From: an uncultured Micromonospora sp.
GTDB lineage: Bacteria > Actinomycetota > Actinomycetes > Mycobacteriales > Micromonosporaceae
DNA length: 8,025 nucleotides
Reading direction: 5' to 3'
Assembly: GCA_937951935.1 (NCBI GenBank)
Contig: CALGAM010000226.1
Coordinates: 1 to 8,025 of the forward strand
Shown here: in pieces, positions 1 through 5,077 of the stretch
Numbering within the stretch: position 1 is the stretch's first letter
Layout: each line of letters begins with the position of its first letter
Translations under genes and position numbers: made by a program
Notes under the pieces: model-generated
What the model was told of the DNA's origin: nothing
Seen by the model: the letters and a program-made list of their open reading frames with translations, nothing else
The model's database searches: none

Positions 1-140
1 GGGACGGGCACCACACCCCGGTCACCGGTGGCGGTGACCGTGTCGCTGTCCCCGTGGGTGACACGGCGGGCGAGACAGAGAACGAGAAAGAGGCGGGGCG
101 GGGTGAGATCGGGTGGCTCGGCCGGCGTGAGGCCGGGCAT
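1..140 (-). CDS. cas1: Probable Cas1 (type I-E integrase), N-terminal fragment
   Basis: An open frame starts with ATG at 140, 2 bases after the cas6e stop, and runs without a stop off the left edge (46 full codons). It reads MPGLTPAEPPDLTPPRLFLV, continues LCLARRVTHGDSDTVTATGD and ends RGVVPV. The second half fits the start of type I-E Cas1 as I know it: a hydrophobic strand with L-x-R, then a short turn, TVTATGDRG and V-P, corresponding to the region in E. coli Cas1 that reads FVLIDKTG before its IPV. Position directly after cas6e is the standard place for cas1 in type I-E. Cas1 with Cas2 integrates new spacers. The active-site residues lie beyond the window. There is no clear Shine-Dalgarno, so coupling to cas6e is likely. 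The call rests on short similarity plus gene order. Confidence 0.62.
   Translation of the reverse strand, partial: MPGLTPAEPPDLTPPRLFLVLCLARRVTHGDSDTVTATGDRGVVPV
19..40. repeat. 8-bp perfect inverted repeat, 6-base loop
   Basis: CGGTCACC at 19-26 and GGTGACCG at 33-40 are perfect reverse complements around a 6-base spacer. It sits inside the probable cas1 start region. No T-tract follows on either strand, so it does not look like an intrinsic terminator. In DNA this GC-rich it may be chance. Confidence 0.45.
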
Positions 141-142
141 CG

Positions 143-820
143 TCACGGCACGGTCTTCGGGGACGCGAGGGTCAACAGCCCGCAGCCGTACGCCTTGGCG
201 TGCCCGATGCCGCCGACCAACGCCCGACGGAAGGCGTCCGCGTCGGTGATCTGGAGGATGCCGTCGTACGTCGCCGTGGTGAGGGTGACGGTGCCCATGC
301 CCCGTCTGAAGGACTGCTTCTGCCGCCGGTGCAGGCGCAGGTTGGGGCGGCCGTCGTCCTGTCTCGCCAAGACGAAGCCGTGCCGGGCGGCCCGGCGCTC
401 CAACCACCCGACCTGCTCCTCCTCGCGTAGGTAGCCGAAACGCTGGGTCTCCTTGGCGTCGACGGTCTTCCGCCCGCTGTGGGTCGGGTTGGCGGTGAGC
501 CGGAACGCCCAGCTCTGGCCGGCACGCAGCGAGTCGAGCAACCCGTCGTAGTCACGGGTCACCCAGGTCTCGTCGCTGGTCGGCCAGCCGGCCTGCTCGA
601 TCAGGTGGGTGAGGTCGGGGCGCCCGGGGCTGACGATGTAGAGGTGGACGGTCCCGACGGCCGGGGTGTCGACGCGCCACAGGGTACGGGCACCGGCGCG
701 CTCGTAGTCGGCGGCGTGCGCGAACGCGGCACGAACCGCCCCGTGCATCGCGTGCGGCGAGGAGAGCAGTCTCCGGGCGTCTCGACGCGCTGGGTTGATC
801 CGGAATCGGGTGAGATACAT
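143..820 (-). CDS. cas6e: Cas6e/Cse3/CasE, crRNA-processing endoribonuclease
   Basis: Cas6e cuts pre-crRNA at the base of each repeat hairpin, without metal, and stays bound to the 3' hairpin as part of Cascade. The 225-residue product begins MYLTRFRINP and then has SSPHAMHGAVRAAF. His26 falls at the position of the catalytic histidine known from Thermus Cse3. Near the C-terminus is the glycine-rich loop GGIGHAKAYGCGLLTL (203-218), the hallmark of Cas6/RAMP RNA-binding proteins. FRLTANPTHS in the middle is also typical. The ATG at 820 lies 2 bases after the cas5e stop and has its own GGGAGG at 832-827 with a 6-base spacer. Intact key residues suggest an active enzyme. Its stop at 145-143 is 2 bases before the start of the probable cas1. 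Confidence 0.96.
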   Translation of the reverse strand: MYLTRFRINPARRDARRLLSSPHAMHGAVRAAFAHAADYERAGARTLWRVDTPAVGTVHLYIVSPGRPDLTHLIEQAGWPTSDETWVTRDYDGLLDSLRAGQSWAFRLTANPTHSGRKTVDAKETQRFGYLREEEQVGWLERRAARHGFVLARQDDGRPNLRLHRRQKQSFRRGMGTVTLTTATYDGILQITDADAFRRALVGGIGHAKAYGCGLLTLASPKTVP

Positions 821-822
821 GC

Positions 823-1524
823 TCAGCCTCCCAGCAGGCTCAACGGGTCATGGTCGTCGACTCCGGCCCGCTCCGCGAGGTCGTTGGTGACGTCGACGTA
901 CCGGCGCAGCACCGACCGCCAGGTGTGCTGCCGACGCGCGGGGTCGAAGCTGAGCGGCTCGTCGGGCAGCGTCTCGTTGACCGGGTCACCCGGGCGCGCA
1001 TCCCGGATGATCTCCAACCGGACCGTGCGGGCCGCCCTCCTGCGGTGCCACTCGGCCGCGAGCCACGGCCATCCGGTCAGCGCGTCGTCGAGGGTGCCGT
1101 CGTGCACCCCGAGGTTGATCGGACCGACCGGCGGACACGACCGGCGCCCCAGGTAGAGGGGGAACCGCGGCCGGTCGAGTGCCTCCGCGAGACCGTGCAG
1201 CAGCTCCGGGTCGCCGCCGACGGCGGCGAGGAAGACCGCGTCGGACAGGTAGAAGCGGTAGGTCAACGGTGCCCGCTGGCGGCCGTCGAGCGACTGGGCC
1301 GTCTGGAAGTCCCGCAGGATCTGCCCGGGCTGGTCGATCCGCACCCCGAACTCCAGGCCGAGCAGCTCGGTGAGCGGTTCCGTCCGCCGGATGCCCCTGG
1401 CGGCGGCGAGCAGGCCGATCACCCCGCTCTTGGTCGGTGCGATCTCGGTGCCCCGGCGGGCGAAGCGGCTGGACGAGCCCCACGACTGCAGCGGACCCGC
1501 CAGCCTCAGCAGCAGCACGCTCAT
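823..1524 (-). CDS. cas5e: Cas5e/CasD, Cascade 5'-handle-binding subunit
   Basis: Cas5e is a single-copy, non-catalytic RAMP protein in type I-E that caps the backbone and holds the 5' handle of the crRNA next to Cse1. The chosen ATG at 1524 overlaps the cas7e stop as ATGA. The same frame stays open far upstream, but that part lies inside cas7e and reads as an arginine/glycine-rich shadow. The 233 residues begin MSVLLLRLAGPLQSWGSSSR, the standard Cas5 N-terminus (GPLQSWG at 10-16). PTKSGVIGLLAAARG follows at 30-44, then GVRIDQPGQILRDFQTAQ; near the middle is YRFYLSDAVFLAAV, followed by PLYLGRRSCPP. No good Shine-Dalgarno sequence is seen before the start, so translation probably relies on coupling to cas7e. 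This fits the lower copy number needed. Two bases separate its stop from cas6e. Confidence 0.96.
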   Translation of the reverse strand: MSVLLLRLAGPLQSWGSSSRFARRGTEIAPTKSGVIGLLAAARGIRRTEPLTELLGLEFGVRIDQPGQILRDFQTAQSLDGRQRAPLTYRFYLSDAVFLAAVGGDPELLHGLAEALDRPRFPLYLGRRSCPPVGPINLGVHDGTLDDALTGWPWLAAEWHRRRAARTVRLEIIRDARPGDPVNETLPDEPLSFDPARRQHTWRSVLRRYVDVTNDLAERAGVDDHDPLSLLGG

Positions 1525-2645
1525 GCCGGCTGTCCGAGCGCGACGGCGACCTGCTCCCCCACCTCGGTGACCAGCTCGTTGAAGCTGACCGCCTTGCCGA
1601 GGTCTGCCAGGACCGCGGTCTTCTCCCCGACCTGGGTGACCCAGCTCGCGACCGGGCGCTCGCCGTAGGCGCCCTCGACCGCGGCCGTGTGCGCGGCCAG
1701 GGCCGCCGCGGCCTGCTCCACCCGCCCCGCGGTGTGCGTGGCGCGCACCGGTGTCTCGAACGCCCCGACCAGGTTGATCGGCTGGGTGTCCCGCAGCCGC
1801 ACCAGCACGGCGTCGGGCAGCGTCCGGTGGGCGAACGTGTTCTGCTTTCCGCTGGGCATGCTGCGGGCGAACGCGGTCAGGAACGCCTCCACGGCGGCCC
1901 GGGTCGCCGCCGCGTCGCCGAGGGTGCGGTGCAGCGCGTCGACGTCGACTGTGGCGTACCGGTAGAGCGTGGACGAGTTGAACTCGATGGTGCCGATCAT
2001 CCCGGCACCCGTCTCGTCGGCGTCCTCCTTGCGGTCGTCGACCGCGGTGAAGTAGTCGAACTCGTTGTCCACGGCGTGCACGCTGATGGCGTGGGCCACC
2101 TGGCACGCGGCGTCGACGTTGATGTCGGCCATGTCGGCCACCATCCGGCCGAACAGCGCGATGTCGACCGAGTGCTCGGTGTTGGCCAGCGCCTTGAACG
2201 TCGCCTTGTCGAGCGCCTCGCCGCCACGCGCGGCCTTCAGCGCGGCGGCGGCGAGGTTGTCCAACTGCCGGTGGCTCAGGAACAGCAGGTAACCGGACTC
2301 GACGTCCTTGATCTCGCCCTTCTTCTTGTCGGCCTTGGCCAGGCCGGCGGTGACGAAGACGTCGGCTGCCAGCCGGGAGGCGTCCTCCTCGGAGATGCCG
2401 GGGTCGAGGGCCCGGATCCGCGCCGCGAGGGACTCGCCCACCCGCTTGGTCCGCTCGCCGAGCTGGGAGTGGTCGAGCAGCTCCCTGAAGGCCAGCCGGA
2501 TGGCCCGCTTCCAGGCCTGGCTGGAGACCCGCGCCCGCCGGACGCCACCGTAGACGGCGGTCTTCGGCGAGCCGGTGTCGTCGCGGTTGAGGTTGCTCGG
2601 CGGCACGGTGTGCAGCGCGTAGACGTCGATGATGGTGCGGCTCAT
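1521..2645 (-). CDS. cas7e: Cas7e/Cse4/CasC, Cascade backbone subunit
   Basis: Cas7e is the RAMP-fold protein that polymerises (six copies in E. coli Cascade) along the crRNA spacer and flips out every sixth base. The 374-residue product opens with the diagnostic Cse4 signature. After HTVPPSNLNRDDTGSPKTAV (residues 12-31) comes YGGVRRARVSSQAWKRAIR (32-50). Further family features are FVTAGLAKADKKKGEIKDVE in the middle, the DIALFGRMVADM helix, and the segment SGKQNTFAHRTLPDAVLVRL. The length is typical. The ATG at 2645 overlaps the cse2 stop (ATGA) and is preceded by AGGAGG at 2658-2653 with a 7-base spacer. A strong ribosome site suits a subunit needed in several copies. The stop at 1523-1521 overlaps the cas5e ATG. 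Confidence 0.97.
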   Translation of the reverse strand: MSRTIIDVYALHTVPPSNLNRDDTGSPKTAVYGGVRRARVSSQAWKRAIRLAFRELLDHSQLGERTKRVGESLAARIRALDPGISEEDASRLAADVFVTAGLAKADKKKGEIKDVESGYLLFLSHRQLDNLAAAALKAARGGEALDKATFKALANTEHSVDIALFGRMVADMADINVDAACQVAHAISVHAVDNEFDYFTAVDDRKEDADETGAGMIGTIEFNSSTLYRYATVDVDALHRTLGDAAATRAAVEAFLTAFARSMPSGKQNTFAHRTLPDAVLVRLRDTQPINLVGAFETPVRATHTAGRVEQAAAALAAHTAAVEGAYGERPVASWVTQVGEKTAVLADLGKAVSFNELVTEVGEQVAVALGQPA

Positions 2646-3364
2646 GACAGGTCCTCCTCGGGGGTGTCGCTGGCGGCGGTGTCGGTGGCGGCGGTGTCGG
2701 TGCTGGCGGGGTCGGTCTCGGCGCCGGCGCCGCTACGGAAGAACTCCCGGCCCCAGATGGCCTGCACCCTGGACTGGCCGTCGGGCCCGCGCAGGGTCAG
2801 CAGGTCGTCGGCGAGCAGGCCGTAGTCCAGGGAGACCTGGTGCTCCCGCAGCATGGTGACCAGGCTGCGCAGGTGGTAGACGCTCTCGTGGTAGGTGCTG
2901 GCGGTGCCGAGGGCGGCGAACCGGCGGCGTACCCCCTCCGGTCCGGCGGACCTGCGCACCAGGTCGGACAGGGCCCGACCCAGGCCGCGTCCGTCCGCGT
3001 GCATCGGCTCCCGGCGGGACTGCTGGTGCAGCGCGTACAGGGTCACCGCGTCGTGCACCGCGTACTCGGCGTCGGTGGCGTCCTCGGGCGGCTGGTAGCC
3101 CAGCAGGTGCTCCGGCACCTGGAGGTACCGCTCCAGGGTGAAGTCGAAGCCGGGGGCGCGGCCGATACCGCGCCGCAGCCGGGCGAGGGCGCTGACCGCC
3201 TCGGGGTGCGGCACGGTGCGCAACACCTGCGCCTGCAGGACGCTGACCGTCCGGGCGACGTGGTCGCCGAGCTCGCGGCGGTGCCGGCTCCACGGTCGGC
3301 GGTCCGGGTCGACCGACGGTTCGGTGTGCGTGGCGACCGGCGGGTCGGTGTCCACCATGGTCAT
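2642..3364 (-). CDS. cse2: Cse2/CasB, Cascade small subunit
   Basis: Cse2 is present as a dimer in the type I-E Cascade belly, where it stabilises crRNA and the displaced target strand. I chose the ATG at 3364, which overlaps the cse1 stop as ATGA. It is preceded by AGGAGG at 3377-3372 with a 7-base spacer and gives 240 residues; the frame is open further upstream, but only inside cse1. A second ATG at 3358 is possible. The largely helical, basic core includes VARTVSVLQ (about 36-44), LARLRRGIGRAPG (about 60-72) and FDFTLERYLQVPEHL, which match the Cse2 pattern of one conserved LRRG helix per protein. About the first 24 residues and the last 30 look disordered. The C-terminal tail carries four 5-residue repeats (residues 215-234). 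The protein is longer than the E. coli version (about 160 residues), mainly at the ends. The stop overlaps the cas7e start. Confidence 0.93.
   Translation of the reverse strand: MTMVDTDPPVATHTEPSVDPDRRPWSRHRRELGDHVARTVSVLQAQVLRTVPHPEAVSALARLRRGIGRAPGFDFTLERYLQVPEHLLGYQPPEDATDAEYAVHDAVTLYALHQQSRREPMHADGRGLGRALSDLVRRSAGPEGVRRRFAALGTASTYHESVYHLRSLVTMLREHQVSLDYGLLADDLLTLRGPDGQSRVQAIWGREFFRSGAGAETDPASTDTAATDTAASDTPEEDLS
2663..2722 (-). repeat. Four 15-bp tandem repeats in the 3' end of cse2
   Basis: Four adjoining 15-base units lie at 2663-2677, 2678-2692, 2693-2707 and 2708-2722. The first two differ at one base and the fourth is the most diverged. They are in frame with cse2 and encode, in protein order, AETDP, ASTDT, AATDT and AASDT. 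This gives an Ala/Thr/Asp-rich, acidic and probably disordered tail before the final PEEDLS. The length of 15 allows copies to be gained or lost without breaking the frame. Confidence 0.85.
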
Positions 3365-5028
3365 GCTGCTTCCTCCTGCCTGTGGGGTGCGGGCTCGGCC
3401 GCCAGCGGCAGCGCCCTGGCCAGGCCGGCACGGAACCACGCCTCGGCCTGGGAGCTGGAGTAGTGGATCTCCCGGCCGGCGCGGTCGGTGCCCACCCGGC
3501 CGACCCAGGCCGTCGGACCGGCCGCGGCGACCAGCTCGGCGCCGAGCCGTAGGACCGCCCGGCGGACCAGCCGCTGCCAGGCCGCGCGCTCGGCCGCCGG
3601 GTCGCTCTCCGGGCCGAGTCGGGCCAGCCAGTCACGGAAGGCGCGGTCCAGCAGGGCGTACGCGCGTTCGGCCGCCCGCTCGGACTCACCGACGTCGGTG
3701 TCCCGGTTGCCGGCGGCGCGGGCCAGGTTGTCGGCGAGCCGGCGCAGCACCGACACCGCCGCCTCGGCGTCGGCGGCGGCGTCGACGGCGGTCGCGCGCA
3801 GTGCGGAGTCCTCGACCAGCAGCAGCACGTTCATGGTGAGCGCGTCGCTGAAGATCTCGTCGACGACCGCCTGCTGGTTGCCGTAGGTGACGCTGACCGC
3901 CCGCGTTCTGGTCCGGAAGTCCGAGCCGACGACACCGGTGACGGTCAGACTGCCCAGCCACCGCACCACCATCGGCGACAGCCGCTGCGGCGGCTCGCCG
4001 CCCGGCTCGGGCGGCGCCGGGAGCAGGCTCTGCAGCCCTCGCCACAGTGCCCGACCGTGGTCGTGGGTGCGGGGCAGGTAGACCGGGGTCCGCTTCTGCG
4101 CGCGCTCCCGCGGCCCGCTGCGCCCCCAGATGCTCATCGGTTCGAGCAGGTGCCGGTCCTGCCACTCGAACCTGTCGCCGTTGGCGACCAGGGCGCCGGT
4201 GATGCCGTTGGTGTCGCCGAAGAGCCGGATCCGGCGGGACTGCCAGGTGTAGAGGCTGAGTACCCCGTACGGGCCGCGGGTGGCGGCCGGCTCCTCGGCG
4301 GCGGTCTGCGGCTCCCGCTCCCACACCGGCAGGTCCCGCTCGTCGGCCTCCCGCCACCGGGAGTCGGCCGGCACCAGGTTGAGCAGCAGGGTCTCCCGCA
4401 GGGTCGCGCCCTCCAGGTAGACGCCACCCAGTGACCCGACCGACCCCACCCCGATCGGATAGCCTCGCCCGCCCTTGACCCGTGGATCACCGACCGCGCC
4501 GGTCTTGATGCCGGAGACGTCGTACGCCTGGCAGTGCACCAGCCAGCGGGCCGCCTCGGCGGGGGTGATCGACTCCATGCCGGACCCGGCCCGGGTCGTC
4601 AGGAACGGCAGGCCGGCCGGCACGTCGGCGATGAGCCGTTCCAGCCCGTACGTGTTCTCCTTCGCCGCCCGCAGGTCGGCGACCTGGTAGAAGGGGTGCG
4701 TCGGGTGTAGCAGGTCGAACCGGTCGCGGAACTCGTCGAGATAGTCGGCGATGTCCGCGGTCGGCAGCTTCCGGTCCCGCCAGAGCGTCCGCCAGGCCGC
4801 CTCTCCGGGCGGTCCGCCGGTGGTGCGGTGCAGGATCGCCAGTGCCAGCCTCAGGATCGCGAAGGTCTGGGTGGGCAGTTCGCAGGCGATCATCCGGACG
4901 TTCTCGGCCTGCTCGAAGAGGCCGAGCAGTGACACGTCGCGGCGTTGGCCCGTGGTGTCCAGTACCGGGATCCAGGCCTCGTCCACGAGCGAGAACCCGG
5001 CCGGGTGCGGCGAGCTCGGCACCGGCAT
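3361..5028 (-). CDS. cse1: Cse1/CasA (Cas8e), Cascade large subunit
   Basis: Cse1 is the large subunit of type I-E Cascade. It recognises the PAM, starts R-loop formation and docks Cas3. The 555-residue product carries the family N-terminal motif FSLVDEAWIPVLD at about residues 12-24 and CELPTQTFAILRLALAILHR in the next helix. It also has DLLHPTHPFYQV near residue 105 and the conserved block WLVHCQAYDVSGIKTGAVGD, followed by a glycine-rich stretch, at about 160-195. Length is close to the usual 500-560. The start is ambiguous. The strong AGGAGGTG at 5036-5029 lies directly against the ATG at 5028 (2 bases from AGGAGG). A GTG at 5022 lies 8 bases from AGGAGG, the more usual spacing. A TTG at 5052 extends the frame but has no ribosome site of its own. 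The stop at 3363-3361 overlaps the cse2 ATG (ATGA). Confidence 0.95.
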   Translation of the reverse strand: MPVPSSPHPAGFSLVDEAWIPVLDTTGQRRDVSLLGLFEQAENVRMIACELPTQTFAILRLALAILHRTTGGPPGEAAWRTLWRDRKLPTADIADYLDEFRDRFDLLHPTHPFYQVADLRAAKENTYGLERLIADVPAGLPFLTTRAGSGMESITPAEAARWLVHCQAYDVSGIKTGAVGDPRVKGGRGYPIGVGSVGSLGGVYLEGATLRETLLLNLVPADSRWREADERDLPVWEREPQTAAEEPAATRGPYGVLSLYTWQSRRIRLFGDTNGITGALVANGDRFEWQDRHLLEPMSIWGRSGPRERAQKRTPVYLPRTHDHGRALWRGLQSLLPAPPEPGGEPPQRLSPMVVRWLGSLTVTGVVGSDFRTRTRAVSVTYGNQQAVVDEIFSDALTMNVLLLVEDSALRATAVDAAADAEAAVSVLRRLADNLARAAGNRDTDVGESERAAERAYALLDRAFRDWLARLGPESDPAAERAAWQRLVRRAVLRLGAELVAAAGPTAWVGRVGTDRAGREIHYSSSQAEAWFRAGLARALPLAAEPAPHRQEEAA

Positions 5029-5036
5029 CACCTCCT
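5029..5036 (-). promoter_or_regulatory. Strong Shine-Dalgarno sequence of cse1
   Basis: The minus strand reads AGGAGGTG at 5036-5029, fully complementary to the 3' end of 16S rRNA. It is the only ribosome site in the operon that lies outside an upstream gene. Its position favours a GTG start at 5022 (8 bases after AGGAGG) over the ATG at 5028 (2 bases). Confidence 0.8.
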
Positions 5037-5077
5037 CTCGGGATGTGGACAAGTCGTTTCAGAATGCGGAAGCGACG

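Noticed and set aside
1525..2106. Upstream extension of the cas5e frame into cas7e
   Set aside because: This part is the out-of-frame shadow of cas7e (Arg/Gly-rich). The standard Cas5 N-terminus begins exactly at the ATGA overlap at 1524.
1437..2825. Long plus-strand open frame of 462 codons opposite cas7e and cse2
   Set aside because: It is the antisense of well-recognised cas genes. The composition (Val/Gly/Arg/Asp rich, no domain) is typical of the open antisense frame in high-GC actinomycete DNA.
3365..3439. 25-codon N-terminal extension of cse2 into cse1
   Set aside because: The ATG at 3364 has a strong Shine-Dalgarno and a 4-base overlap with the cse1 stop. The extension has no such support and overlaps cse1 coding sequence.
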